A DNA stretch of 34,591 nucleotides from Candidatus Gastranaerophilales bacterium (GTDB taxonomy: Bacteria; Cyanobacteriota; Vampirovibrionia; Gastranaerophilales; Gastranaerophilaceae), in NCBI GenBank assembly GCA_944324055.1, contig CALUUV010000008.1, positions 1 through 34,591 of the forward strand, read 5' to 3'. Below, piece by piece: positions 15,823-23,957 of this stretch. The position numbers were made by a program, and so were the translations under genes. The notes below the pieces were generated by a model that ran no database searches, was not told where the DNA came from, and worked only from the letters and a program-made list of their open reading frames with translations. Numbering within the stretch: position 1 is the first letter of the stretch; every line of letters begins with the position of its first letter.

Positions 15823-17252
15823 ATATAATATTTGAAAAATCAAACAATGTGGATGGGGTTAATATAACAAATGATGATATAAAGCCAATAGGTATTTCCT
15901 CTGAGTTTTTAAGAGAAGATAAGATTGGTTTACCTCAATTACCAGAAATTGAAGTAATGCGTCATTATAAGTCACTTAGTGATATGAATTTTTGTGTTGA
16001 ATCAGGAATGTATCCTTTAGGTTCTTGCACAATGAAATATAACCCTAAAGTGAATGAATACTTAGCTTCATTAGAAGGTTTTTCAATGCTACATCCATTA
16101 ATGTCTGACGAAGATTCTCAAGGTGCTCTACAATTAATGTACAACCTTCAAGAAGCTTTAAAAGTAATAACAGGAATGGATGCAATTACATTACAGCCAG
16201 CTGCTGGTGCTCACGGTGAGCTAACTGGTATGATGGTGATTAAAAAATATTTTGAATCAATTGGTGAAAACCGTACAAAGGTAATTATCCCAGATTCAGG
16301 ACACGGAACTAATCCTGCTAGTGCAATGATGTGCGGATATCAAATTGTACAAGTTAAGTCAAATGACAGAGGCTTAGTTGACGTTAGTGATTTAAAAGCA
16401 ATTTTAGATAAGGATGTTGCTGCAATTATGATGACAAACCCTAATACTTTAGGTTTGTTTGAAGAAGATATCGTTGAAATTGCTGATTTAATGCATGAAA
16501 ATGGTTCTTTATTATATTATGACGGTGCAAATTTAAATGCTATTATGGGATATTCAAATCCTGCAATAATGCATTTTGATGTTTGTCATATGAATTTACA
16601 TAAAACTTTAGCAACTCCTCATGGTGGTGGTGGCCCTGGTGCTGGTCCAATTGGTGTTGTTGAAAAATTAAAGAAATTTTTACCAAAACCTACTATTGAA
16701 TTTGATGGTAATAAGTATTATAGAAATTATGATTTACCTGAATCAATTGGTAAGGTAAAAGGTTTTTATGGAAATTTTGGTGTATTAGTTAGAGCATACG
16801 CATATGTACTTATGATGGGTATTAATCTTAAAAATGCTAGTGCAGATGCTGTGTTAAATGCTAATTATGTTTTAGAAAAATTAAAAGGTGCTTATGATGT
16901 TGCATACGATACTCGTTGTATGCATGAATTTGTTCTTTGTGGTGAAAAACAAAAAGAACAAGGAGCATCTACTTTATACATTGCAAAACGTTTGATGGAT
17001 TATGGTTTCCATCCACCAACAGTATATTTCCCATTAATTGTTCATGAAGCAATGATGATTGAACCTACTGAGACAGAATGTAAAAAACGTTTGGATGATT
17101 TTATTGAGGTTATGCTAAAAATTGCAGATGAGATTAAATCTAATCCTGAAATAGTAACATCAGCACCTCATAATGCTGTGATTAAAAAGGTTGATGAAAC
17201 TCAAGCAGCGCGTCATCCTGATTTAAAATATAGTGGTGATATAAATGGCTAA
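15819..17252 (+). CDS. gcvPB: Glycine dehydrogenase (decarboxylating), subunit 2
   Basis: A 477-residue PLP enzyme, the C-terminal half of the split P-protein found in many bacteria. With GcvPA it decarboxylates glycine and passes the aminomethyl group to GcvH. Marks include VESGMYPLGSCTMKYNP (60-76), ITLQPAAGAHGE, IIPDSGHGTNPASA and the PLP lysine in HMNLHKTLATPHGGGGPG (K262). It lacks the N-terminal half, as expected for the split form, but gcvPA, gcvH and gcvT, which usually sit beside it, are not in the window. It overlaps the sigma gene by four bases and the next gene by eight, so all are coupled. Confidence 0.95.
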   Translation: MNIIFEKSNNVDGVNITNDDIKPIGISSEFLREDKIGLPQLPEIEVMRHYKSLSDMNFCVESGMYPLGSCTMKYNPKVNEYLASLEGFSMLHPLMSDEDSQGALQLMYNLQEALKVITGMDAITLQPAAGAHGELTGMMVIKKYFESIGENRTKVIIPDSGHGTNPASAMMCGYQIVQVKSNDRGLVDVSDLKAILDKDVAAIMMTNPNTLGLFEEDIVEIADLMHENGSLLYYDGANLNAIMGYSNPAIMHFDVCHMNLHKTLATPHGGGGPGAGPIGVVEKLKKFLPKPTIEFDGNKYYRNYDLPESIGKVKGFYGNFGVLVRAYAYVLMMGINLKNASADAVLNANYVLEKLKGAYDVAYDTRCMHEFVLCGEKQKEQGASTLYIAKRLMDYGFHPPTVYFPLIVHEAMMIEPTETECKKRLDDFIEVMLKIADEIKSNPEIVTSAPHNAVIKKVDETQAARHPDLKYSGDING

Positions 17253-18363
17253 AAAAAAGAAAAAAATAAAAGTAGCCTTCCCTCATATGGGAACAATTTC
17301 ATTGTGTTGGGCTGCTGCGTTAAGAAAAATCGGTTTAGAGGCATATGTTCCTCCTTATACAAGTAAAAGAACATTGTCATTAGGAACTAAGCATTCACCT
17401 GAAGCAATTTGTTTGCCTTATAAATTAATTTTAGGTAATTTCATTGAAGCAATAGAAGGCGGTGCTGATTATGTTGCTATGATTACATCTCCAGGAATTT
17501 GTAGACTTGGGGAATATGGTAATAATATAAAAAATACGCTTGAAGAATTAGGATATAAAGCAAATTATATAGAACTTTCTCTATATGATGGCTTTAGAGG
17601 TTTATATAGATTCTTAAAAGAGTTATCTGGAAAGAATAATCCTGTACAAATTATTAGAGCAATTAATATTTGTATGCGTAAAATTTTTGTAATTGATGAA
17701 TTAGATTCAGTTTTATCATATTATAGAGCTCGTGAAATAAACGTTGGTGATGCAGAAAAACGTTATAAAAAGGCTCTGCAACTGATTGATGCTGCTGATA
17801 AAACTTCAGTTTTAAAAAAGGCAAGAGTGAAAGCTATTGATTTAATAAAATCTACTAAGATTGATCCAAAAAGAGAAGTTTTACATGTAGATTTAACAGG
17901 TGAAATTTTCTTAGTAAATGATGAATTCTCAAACCAAAATATAGAGAGAGAACTTGGTAGAATGGGTGTTCAAACTCGTAGAAGTTTAACCGTTGGTAGC
18001 TTTTTAAAAGATGCAATTATTCCAAAAGCATTTAGAAAAGAAGAAACACACTTAGAACGTGCAGAAAGAATGGCTAAACCTTATTTGACAAGAGATATCG
18101 GTGGTGATTCTTTAGAATGTGTATCAGATGTAGCTTACGCTGATGAAAGAGGTATTGACGGTATTATACATATAAGCCCATTTACTTGTATGCCAGAAAT
18201 TATGACCCAAAATATTTTCCCATCAATGCGTGAAGATTGTTCAATTCCAATTTTAGCTTTAATTATGGATGAACAAACAGGTAAAGCTGGCTATATTACA
18301 AGATTAGAGGCATTTGTTGACTTAATGCGTCGTAAAAAACGCAAACTTTCTAAGGAGAAATAA
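17245..18363 (+). CDS. HgdB/COG3580-3581-like Fe-S protein (2-hydroxyacyl-CoA dehydratase or CoA-activase relative)
   Basis: A 372-residue protein. It opens with a basic tail (MAKKKKKIKVAF), then VAFPHMGTISLCWAAALRKIGLEAYVPP, HSPEAICLPYKLILGNF and MITSPGICRLGEYG. Cysteines C21, C56, C86 and C316 (SPFTCMPE) are placed as in the double-cubane/4Fe-4S proteins related to 2-hydroxyglutaryl-CoA dehydratase subunits and DUF2229 activases. Those enzymes carry out radical dehydration or ATP-driven low-potential electron transfer with an HgdC-type ATPase, which is not seen here. The chemistry performed is uncertain. It overlaps gcvPB by eight bases and the membrane gene by one base (TAATG). Confidence 0.65.
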   Translation: MAKKKKKIKVAFPHMGTISLCWAAALRKIGLEAYVPPYTSKRTLSLGTKHSPEAICLPYKLILGNFIEAIEGGADYVAMITSPGICRLGEYGNNIKNTLEELGYKANYIELSLYDGFRGLYRFLKELSGKNNPVQIIRAINICMRKIFVIDELDSVLSYYRAREINVGDAEKRYKKALQLIDAADKTSVLKKARVKAIDLIKSTKIDPKREVLHVDLTGEIFLVNDEFSNQNIERELGRMGVQTRRSLTVGSFLKDAIIPKAFRKEETHLERAERMAKPYLTRDIGGDSLECVSDVAYADERGIDGIIHISPFTCMPEIMTQNIFPSMREDCSIPILALIMDEQTGKAGYITRLEAFVDLMRRKKRKLSKEK

Positions 18364-19298
18364 TGATTCAAAAAATTGCTATGTTTTTTAAAAATATATT
18401 AGATTGGATTAAATTTGATTTTTGTATTTTTAAATATTTTTCAGAAGCATTAAAAATAACAAATAGTAATATAATTTTGGCAACACCATTGATATTATTT
18501 ACAATATTTGCAAGTACTTATTTAATAGTTGTACCTGCTAATCAAGTTATCAATCTTGGTTTAATTTTAATACTATTTTTTGCAATGACAGCGGCTTTTT
18601 TCTCTGGATGGTTTTATACTTTGAAGTTGGCAATAAATTCTTCTGATACAACTGAATTTGTAAAACCTGTTGCAAATACTCCAGAAGAAAAAGAAGCTGA
18701 ACGCCAAACTGAAAATGTACAAGGTGATGTTTTTTATCTATTAAAACAGTTCCCAACAGGAGTTGGAAAATATTTCTTAGATTACTTCTTTATGGCAGCT
18801 TTATTCTTTTTACTATTAACTTTTATTATCTTATTTACATATAAAGCAGCCTACGCATTAATAGGTAGTATTGGTATTTCAAGCCCTGATTTATTTTTTG
18901 CATTATCAACCCCTGAAACAATGTTTGAATTGTTGAAATCTTTAACTCCAGAACAACAACAAAAATTAAGTCAGTGGAATATGTTCTTCTTGTTAACCAC
19001 AACATTGTATTCATTTATAATAATGTTTTGGGCGCCAGAAGTTGTATTCAGAAAAATATCGGTATTAAATGCTTTGATTAGCTCTATTTCAAAACTATTT
19101 AAAAAATTCTTTAAATCTCTTACAATGTTTGCTTATTTAATGCTTTTATATCTAATAATTTCTTTATTATCAGTTATATTTGCATCAAAAGTAATAGGTT
19201 TTATATTAACAGTTTTATATTTCTATTTCTTAGTATATGCAGCAGTGTTAGTCTTTTTATTCTACAAAAAAGAGTTTATGGCAGATGAAAAAGAATAA
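18363..19298 (+). CDS. Polytopic membrane protein of unknown function
   Basis: A 311-residue protein with about six membrane helices: roughly 38-58, 62-84, 140-165, 205-227, 255-275 and 277-302. A charged loop near 98-120 (NTPEEKEAERQTENVQ) separates the second and third. I recognise no family or catalytic motif. Its start overlaps the preceding stop by one base and its last 14 bases overlap miaA, so it is embedded in the operon. It could be a transporter-like or regulatory membrane protein; the data do not tell. Confidence 0.7.
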   Translation: MIQKIAMFFKNILDWIKFDFCIFKYFSEALKITNSNIILATPLILFTIFASTYLIVVPANQVINLGLILILFFAMTAAFFSGWFYTLKLAINSSDTTEFVKPVANTPEEKEAERQTENVQGDVFYLLKQFPTGVGKYFLDYFFMAALFFLLLTFIILFTYKAAYALIGSIGISSPDLFFALSTPETMFELLKSLTPEQQQKLSQWNMFFLLTTTLYSFIIMFWAPEVVFRKISVLNALISSISKLFKKFFKSLTMFAYLMLLYLIISLLSVIFASKVIGFILTVLYFYFLVYAAVLVFLFYKKEFMADEKE

Positions 19299-20136
19299 AG
19301 TAATAGCAATTGTTGGCCCTACTGCAAGTGGTAAGACCAAGCTTGCGATTGATATGGCTCTTAATATGGATACTGAGATTATATCTGCAGATTCAAGACT
19401 TGTTTATATAGGTTTTGATATTGGAACTGCAAAACCAACTAAACAAGAACAAGAGCTTGTTAAGCATCATTTGATTGATATTGTTGAACCAGAAATCGAT
19501 TATTCTGTTGCTGATTATGTTGATTTAGCAAAAGAAAAAATTAATGAAATTCATTCAAAAGGTAAAGTACCAATAGTTGCTGGTGGTACTGGATTGTATT
19601 TTAGAATTCTTTTAGAAAATTATGCGCTTCCTAGAATAGAAGCAAATCCAAAATTAAGACAAGAGCTAGAAGAAATGGATACTGATTCATTGTATAGTGA
19701 GTTGATTAAATTAGATCCAAAATCAGCTAAAAATATCCACAAGAATAATAGAGTAAGAGTAATAAGAGCATTAGAGGTTACTAAAACTTTAAATAAACCA
19801 TTTTCTGAAGCTGTTGGTCTTAAAGATTGCGAATATGATGTGGAATGGGTTTTCCCACAGATTGAATCTAGAGAAGTGTTATACGATAGAATTAATAAGC
19901 GTGTTGATATCATGATTGAAGATGGGTTAATAGAAGAAACCCAATATTTATTAAATAAGCACGGACGCATAAAGAACTTAGTAAATACAATAGGATACCA
20001 AGAAATTATTGCTTATTTAGATGGAAATTATTCATTGGAGGAAGCAAAAGACCAAATTAAGCAAAACACACGCCGTTATGCTAAACGTCAATTAACTTGG
20101 TTTAGAAAAAATCCTAATTTGAATTTTGATATTTAG
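19285..20136 (+). CDS. miaA: tRNA dimethylallyltransferase
   Basis: A 283-residue enzyme that adds the dimethylallyl group to A37 of tRNAs reading UNN codons. The P-loop is IVGPTASGKTKLA (9-21), followed by IISADSRLVYIGFDIGTAKPT (32-52) with the catalytic/anticodon Asp and Ser, and VAGGTGLYFRILLE. C-terminal marks are NTIGYQEIIAYL and QNTRRYAKRQLTWFRKN. It is at the short end of the family, which often exceeds 300 residues. It starts inside the membrane gene, with a ribosome site in that coding region, and its end abuts a convergent gene with no spare base. Confidence 0.96.
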   Translation: MKKNKVIAIVGPTASGKTKLAIDMALNMDTEIISADSRLVYIGFDIGTAKPTKQEQELVKHHLIDIVEPEIDYSVADYVDLAKEKINEIHSKGKVPIVAGGTGLYFRILLENYALPRIEANPKLRQELEEMDTDSLYSELIKLDPKSAKNIHKNNRVRVIRALEVTKTLNKPFSEAVGLKDCEYDVEWVFPQIESREVLYDRINKRVDIMIEDGLIEETQYLLNKHGRIKNLVNTIGYQEIIAYLDGNYSLEEAKDQIKQNTRRYAKRQLTWFRKNPNLNFDI

Positions 20137-20484
20137 CTAAGCTTTTGTATCAACTTTATTTGTTTCTGGGGTATTAGGGATATTATTAATTGCTTTTTGG
20201 ATTTTTTGTCCACCAGCAACCATATTTGCACCAATCATTGCAGAAATTCCAGCGGCAGGAATTGCGGCTATTAATTTAAAAGCACCTTTTTTGAAACAAG
20301 TTCCAAGAAGAGCAAGAGCACCTGCACCCATAGTCACATAACCTAAATTAATTTGGCTTTTAGCAAATGCATTAAGCTTTTCTTTGTTAGCTTTAATATT
20401 TTTATTGTCATTTTTTGTTAATTCATTAGCATTAAATTTTTGAGTATTATTAAAAACTTGTCCAAAGTTGCTAATACTAACCAT
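20137..20484 (-). CDS. Small unknown protein with two membrane helices
   Basis: A 115-residue protein from ATG 20484, which has GGAGG five bases upstream; an ATG 12 bases earlier overlaps this site and is not used. The first 44 residues are polar and Asn/Lys-rich (NNTQKFNANELTKNDNKNIK). Two hydrophobic segments follow, about 47-64 and 70-91 (LIAAIPAAGISAMIGANMVAGG), and a polar tail. The plan resembles the 304-residue gene at 4447: Asn-rich N-terminus, then membrane helix. No known family. It is convergent with miaA, sharing the boundary base for base. Confidence 0.65.
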   Translation of the reverse strand: MVSISNFGQVFNNTQKFNANELTKNDNKNIKANKEKLNAFAKSQINLGYVTMGAGALALLGTCFKKGAFKLIAAIPAAGISAMIGANMVAGGQKIQKAINNIPNTPETNKVDTKA

Positions 20485-20496
20485 AAACACCTCCAA

Positions 20497-20743
20497 TTAT
20501 CCTACACAATTAATTATAATGTAGAAAATAATTAAATTTTGCTAATAAGAGGTATTTATTTTACAAAAAGTAATAAACAAAAAGAAAAGGGGCTCTTCGC
20601 CCCTTTCCATTCTAAATGAACAAAAGTCAGTATTTTTAACTGATATATATATAAAGAAAAATTTTTCCATGCTTTTGCATGCTTTAATTATATTGTTACA
20701 TTATTTACAAAAAAATAAATTACCCAAGTTACTTGATTATTTG
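20497..20743. other. Gene-poor gap before rpsL
   Basis: Together with the promoter and leader this is a 364-base stretch without a gene. I see no open frame of note and no tRNA. It holds the GC-rich hairpin at 20586-20606, a small CATGC-TTTT-GCATG hairpin near 20668-20681, and otherwise AT-rich DNA. Confidence 0.5.
20586..20606. terminator. GC-rich hairpin, probable terminator
   Basis: AAAGGGGC (20586-20593) pairs perfectly with GCCCCTTT (20599-20606) over a five-base loop, an exceptionally GC-rich stem for this DNA. On the plus strand only TTT-CC-ATT follows; on the minus strand the stem runs into TTCTTTTTGTTT, a better T-tract. It may stop transcripts from miaA on the plus strand or leftward transcripts from the rpsL region. 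Confidence 0.55.
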
Positions 20744-20772
20744 TTGACATTAAAATATGGTTGTAGTTAGAT
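20744..20772 (+). promoter_or_regulatory. Predicted rpsL-rpsG promoter
   Basis: A consensus TTGACA at 20744-20749 and TTAGAT at 20767-20772 are 17 bases apart. The leader of about 70 bases before rpsL contains a short CGAAA/TTTCG hairpin and ends in a strong AAAGGAGATAGG ribosome site. Confidence 0.5.
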
Positions 20773-20848
20773 AGAAGTATCTTAGTCGAAATTTTCGTGC
20801 TGGATTTGACGGCTCAAGATAGTGTTACAAGAAAAAAGGAGATAGGTA

Positions 20849-21226
20849 ATGCCTACAATGAATCAGCTTGTACGTCAAGAACGTAAAAAGCTAAAAGACA
20901 AAACAAAATCTCCGGCTTTGATGAATTGTCCTCAAAGACGCGGAGTATGTACAAGGGTTTATACAACAACCCCTAAAAAACCAAACTCAGCACTTAGAAA
21001 AGTTGCCAGAGTAAGACTTACAAATGGTTTTGAAGTTACATCATACATTCCAGGTATCGGTCACAACTTACAAGAACACAGTGTTGTTCTTATAAGAGGT
21101 GGAAGGGTTAAAGACCTTCCAGGTGTAAGATATCACATCGTTCGTGGTACTTTAGATACAGCTGGTGTAGCTAACAGAGCTCAAAGCCGTTCTAAATACG
21201 GAGCTAAAAAGGGAGGTAAGAAATAA
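20849..21226 (+). CDS. rpsL: 30S ribosomal protein S12
   Basis: A 125-residue protein of normal size in the decoding centre of the small subunit. It carries the conserved [21 protein letters not shown] segment with the lysine at the streptomycin-sensitivity position unchanged, and the [13 protein letters not shown] loop with the aspartate that RimO thiomethylates in other bacteria. An AAAGGAG site lies nine bases before the ATG. It overlaps rpsG by one base (TAATG). It is the first gene of the classical str operon. Confidence 0.98.
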   Translation: MPTMNQLVRQERKKLKDKTKSPALMNCPQRRGVCTRVYTTTPKKPNSALRKVARVRLTNGFEVTSYIPGIGHNLQEHSVVLIRGGRVKDLPGVRYHIVRGTLDTAGVANRAQSRSKYGAKKGGKK

Positions 21227-21696
21227 TGTCAAGACGTTCTAAACCTGAAAGAAGAGTACCAGCTCCAGATCCAATTTATAATAACGTAGATATTTCTAAA
21301 TTTATTAATAGAATTATGCGTCGTGGTAAAAAATCATTAGCAGAAAAAATCTTCTATGCAACAATGAAACGTATCGAAGAAAGAGTTAATGAAAATCCAA
21401 TCGAAGTATTCCAAAAAGCATTAACAAATGCAACTCCATTATTGGAAGTAAAAGCAAGACGTATTGGTGGTTCTACTTACCAAGTACCTATTGAAGTTAA
21501 AGCTGATAGAGGTTTTGCTCTTGCATCTTCATGGTTAATCGCTGCGGCTAAAAATAGAGGCGGAAAATCTTTCATTGATAAATTAACAAATGAATTATTA
21601 GATGCTTCAAATGGTTCTGGTGCAGCTTGTAAAAAGCGTGAAGATACTCACAAAATGGCTGAAGCTAACAAAGCTTTCGCTCACTACAGATACTAA
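21226..21696 (+). CDS. rpsG: 30S ribosomal protein S7
   Basis: A 156-residue protein that nucleates assembly of the 30S head by binding 16S rRNA. It begins [20 protein letters not shown], has KFINRIMRRGKKSLAEKIFYATM and ends KREDTHKMAEANKAFAHYRY, all typical. In most bacteria fusA and tuf follow; here a strong terminator comes directly after, and flagellar genes converge from the other side, so EF-G and EF-Tu must be encoded elsewhere. Confidence 0.98.
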   Translation: MSRRSKPERRVPAPDPIYNNVDISKFINRIMRRGKKSLAEKIFYATMKRIEERVNENPIEVFQKALTNATPLLEVKARRIGGSTYQVPIEVKADRGFALASSWLIAAAKNRGGKSFIDKLTNELLDASNGSGAACKKREDTHKMAEANKAFAHYRY

Positions 21697-21713
21697 TATT
21701 GTATTTAATATAG

Positions 21714-21751
21714 AAAAACTCTTACCATTAATTTTGGTAAGAGTTTTTTTA
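21714..21751. terminator. Strong bidirectional terminator after rpsG
   Basis: AAAAACTCTTACCA (21714-21727) and TGGTAAGAGTTTTT (21735-21748) pair perfectly for 14 bases around a seven-base loop, with T's on both outgoing strands. It lies between convergent rpsG and the flagellar chaperone gene. Confidence 0.88.
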
Positions 21752-21760
21752 TTGTGCTAA

Positions 21761-22162
21761 TTATTCTTCTTTGGATTGTTCCGGTCTATATGAATCATCA
21801 ATATCAATGATACTACCTTGTTCCTCTGAATGGTTAAATTGACCGTATGCTTTCTTTATTTTCGATTTGAATTTAATTCTATCAAGTTCAATTTTAACTG
21901 CAGCCATATTAGTTTTTAAGAGCTCAATATTTTCTTTTTCTTTAACTCTTAGTACATCTTCAAGTCTGTCAATTTCATCTTGTTCTTCTTGGGTAAATTT
22001 TGTACATTTTTTTGCTAGTTTAATTTGGATAAATAACTTATCATGGTTATTCATTTTATCCATAATTAAATCGTACATTTCCTTATTAATTAATTCATGG
22101 ATTTCATCTGCCATGTTTAAAAGTTGGTTATAAAATAATAGTATTTGGTCAAATTGAGCCAT
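21761..22162 (-). CDS. FliT-like flagellar export chaperone (probable)
   Basis: A 133-residue, mostly helical acidic/basic protein with coiled-coil character throughout (FTQEEQDEIDRLEDVLRVKEKENIELLKTNM at 56-86). The segment before the tail, LDRIKFKSKIKKAYGQ (about 92-107), resembles FliT-type proteins, whose C-terminal helix meets the export gate. It has no membrane segment. The main support is context: it follows fliS by 11 bases in the FlaG-FliS-FliT order seen in other flagellated bacteria. A FlgN-type chaperone is the alternative. The last 20 residues (SIIDIDDSYRPEQSKEE) look disordered. Confidence 0.55.
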   Translation of the reverse strand: MAQFDQILLFYNQLLNMADEIHELINKEMYDLIMDKMNNHDKLFIQIKLAKKCTKFTQEEQDEIDRLEDVLRVKEKENIELLKTNMAAVKIELDRIKFKSKIKKAYGQFNHSEEQGSIIDIDDSYRPEQSKEE

Positions 22163-22173
22163 ATATCCCTTAA

Positions 22174-22602
22174 TTATGCTTCAGTATCATCTATAAGAGG
22201 TGTTTGTTCAGCTTTTTCTTTTGCAGCGATATCGATTGCTTCAAGAAAAGCTGATCTTAAAACTTTTAATTCGCCAATAACGTATTCTAAGGCTTCTGTA
22301 TCACGTCTTCTATTTACTTGATATAGTTTTCTAACAAGTTTATCGTAAAATCTAAATAAATGCTTTCCAACGTCAATACCGTTTTCTAAATCAATGGTTT
22401 TCATGAATTCTCTAAGAATTTTTTGGCATCCAATAACATTGTTGCAAATTTCTTCTGGGTTATTTGCATCAATAGCCTTTCTAGCTTTGATTAAAAATTG
22501 AATTGCCGCATCATACAGCATAATCATTAATTTTTCTGGTGTTGCTGTTAAGATTTCGTTATTTTTGTATTGATTTAAGTTTTTTGCATATGGGTTTAAC
22601 AT
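22174..22602 (-). CDS. fliS: Flagellin-specific export chaperone FliS
   Basis: A 142-residue helical-bundle protein that holds flagellin unpolymerised until export. The family's opening is clear: NPYAKNLNQYKNNEILTATPEKLMIMLYDAAIQFL (residues 3-37), matching the Y..N.v.TASPEKLI.MLYDGAI pattern, then a CNNVIGCQKILREFMKTID helix and a YDKLVRKLYQVNRRRD helix. It directly abuts the FlaG-like gene (no gap) and precedes the FliT-like gene. Flagellin itself is not in the window. Confidence 0.92.
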   Translation of the reverse strand: MLNPYAKNLNQYKNNEILTATPEKLMIMLYDAAIQFLIKARKAIDANNPEEICNNVIGCQKILREFMKTIDLENGIDVGKHLFRFYDKLVRKLYQVNRRRDTEALEYVIGELKVLRSAFLEAIDIAAKEKAEQTPLIDDTEA

Positions 22603-23052
22603 TTATACAGACCTATTGACTAATATACCTGATGCCATGTTTAGCTTTAACATTAATTGATTAATCTCTTCTGAGCTTATTTTTTCAACAAGCCTATCAG
22701 TTGTTTTGTCATAAAGCTCAAATATCTGACCATCTTTTGTTATTTTAACATAAAAAGTATGGTTGTCTAAATCATCTTTTGAAATATTAATATTTGAGGT
22801 TCCTGTTTGAGAGTTTTCTTCTTGGTTTTCTTCATCAGACTCATAAACAGAAGCTTCATCATCCTCTTCTTCTTGACCTTTACCAGAACCGTGATGTCCA
22901 TCTTCTTTAACTTTCATCTGGGTTTCTAGTTTATCAACTTGTTTGTTTTCGTCGTCTTTAGCAATGGCTTCTTCTGTTTGCATAGCAAAATCACGAGAGG
23001 TTGCTTCTCTAAGCATCCCTGTATTTGCCATTGATAATCCATCCATTCCCAT
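22603..23052 (-). CDS. FlaG-like flagellar protein (probable)
   Basis: A 149-residue protein. Residues 1-95 are polar and acidic, low-complexity (GKGQEEEDDEASVYESDEEN near 58-77), likely disordered and longer than in classic FlaG. The C-terminal 50 residues, HTFYVKITKDGQIFELYDKTTDRLVEKISSEEINQL then KLNMASGILVNRSV, follow the FlaG pattern of a two-strand repeat ending in an IP-x-EE-like phrase and a glycine-valine tail. FlaG influences filament length. Its place just upstream of fliS agrees, but fliD, usually between flaG and fliS, is absent. GAGG lies about seven bases before the ATG, and a TATAAT is about 30 bases further upstream. Confidence 0.6.
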   Translation of the reverse strand: MGMDGLSMANTGMLREATSRDFAMQTEEAIAKDDENKQVDKLETQMKVKEDGHHGSGKGQEEEDDEASVYESDEENQEENSQTGTSNINISKDDLDNHTFYVKITKDGQIFELYDKTTDRLVEKISSEEINQLMLKLNMASGILVNRSV

Positions 23053-23135
23053 AAGAAAACCTCATAATTAATATATTAATATTATATGTTATAATTACAT
23101 TAAAATAAACCATACAAAGAAAGGATATAATTATT

Positions 23136-23765
23136 ATGAAACGAAATATATTTTTACTTTTTATACAAGAATTAACATCATTACCATTATGGGTAAAACA
23201 AGTTATTTTAGTTTATTTAAAACAAGATTTGAGAACATATTTAAGTGATGATTTAATTACTATGGATGAAGATAAAGTATTCCATATATTTAGACCTACA
23301 ATTTCAAAATTAGGTATGGATGAATTAGACAAGAAGAATGAAGAACATAATCAAGAGGTTTATGATTTTCTATACGACTGCGCAAATAATCTTTCTATCC
23401 TTGAAATGTCTATTGAGAAAAAATACTCAATGGAAGATATCTCAAAGTTATTCATGTTTTGTTATAACAAACAATATATTAAGACTGATATCCCTGTTCA
23501 GGTTCTTGCAATTGCAATGTTTATTTCTGGTGAATGCATGACTGGGGAATATTTCCAAAAAATTGGAAAATTATCAGAAGAACAAACAAATATTATTTTA
23601 GAGCAGCAAAATGAACAGAAAAAGCATGGTGAACATACTAAATTTGCTGAATTAATGGTAAAAAATGGGTTTGTAGAAGAAAAAGATATCAAAAGCTTAA
23701 TAACACTAAAAGAAGAAGCACAAAGAAAAGCTGTATTAGATTTTCTATATGCTTATAAAAAATAG
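23136..23765 (+). CDS. Unknown cytoplasmic protein with a GspE-N/MshEN-like segment
   Basis: A 209-residue mostly helical protein with no signal peptide. Residues 144-193 (GKLSEEQTNIILEQQNEQKK...KFAELMVKNGFVEEKDIKSLI) match the plan of the small helical repeat found at the N-terminus of type II secretion/pilus ATPases and in several signalling proteins: 'it.eq...il..Q', then 'fgeilv..g.i...dl'. The first 140 residues are unrecognised. It diverges from the FlaG-like gene with a shared 83-base gap and a good AAAGGA site before its ATG. A link to motility or pili is suggested by place and motif only. Confidence 0.6.
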   Translation: MKRNIFLLFIQELTSLPLWVKQVILVYLKQDLRTYLSDDLITMDEDKVFHIFRPTISKLGMDELDKKNEEHNQEVYDFLYDCANNLSILEMSIEKKYSMEDISKLFMFCYNKQYIKTDIPVQVLAIAMFISGECMTGEYFQKIGKLSEEQTNIILEQQNEQKKHGEHTKFAELMVKNGFVEEKDIKSLITLKEEAQRKAVLDFLYAYKK

Positions 23766-23810
23766 TTGAGTAATAAAAAAATAGATACTTAGTATATATC
23801 CTAAAACCCT

Positions 23811-23906
23811 TGTTAATATTTGTTTACAGCCAATTGTAACTAATCATGTTTTATGCTACATTTTAGATATAAAACAGGATGTTTTAAGTGTGTTAACATT
23901 TGTAAA
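23811..23906 (+). promoter_or_regulatory. Direct repeats and dyad upstream of the membrane-protein/GH13 operon
   Basis: TGTTAATATTTGTTTA at 23811-23826 recurs as TGTTAACATTTGTAAA at 23891-23906, 13 of 16 identical and exactly 80 bases apart. Between them TGTTTTAT (23847-23854) and ATAAAACA (23869-23876) form a perfect 8-bp dyad. The second copy is about 50 bases before the predicted -10 (TATAAT, 23952-23957). This looks like a regulator-binding region, but AT-rich DNA produces such matches readily. Confidence 0.35.
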
Positions 23907-23951
23907 TTTTAATTTGCAATGATAGCAAAAAATAAATATTAGCATTCTTAT

Positions 23952-23957
23952 TATAAT
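23952..23957 (+). promoter_or_regulatory. Predicted -10 element for the 23988-29439 operon
   Basis: A perfect TATAAT at 23952-23957, with a TTGGAG ribosome site at 23971-23976 before the ATG at 23988. There is no good -35 at the right distance, which suggests a need for an activator, consistent with the repeats upstream. Confidence 0.45.

Noticed and set aside
20668..20681. CATGC-TTTT-GCATG hairpin as a terminator
   Set aside because: Only five pairs and no proper T-run; it is likely a chance palindrome in AT-rich DNA.
20497..20848. tRNA or small RNA gene in the gap before rpsL
   Set aside because: No cloverleaf or TTCGANNC arm could be found; only hairpins and promoter elements.
23338..23541. 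Frame within the 209-residue gene
   Set aside because: Same-strand shadow in another frame with no start site; codon pattern follows the main gene.
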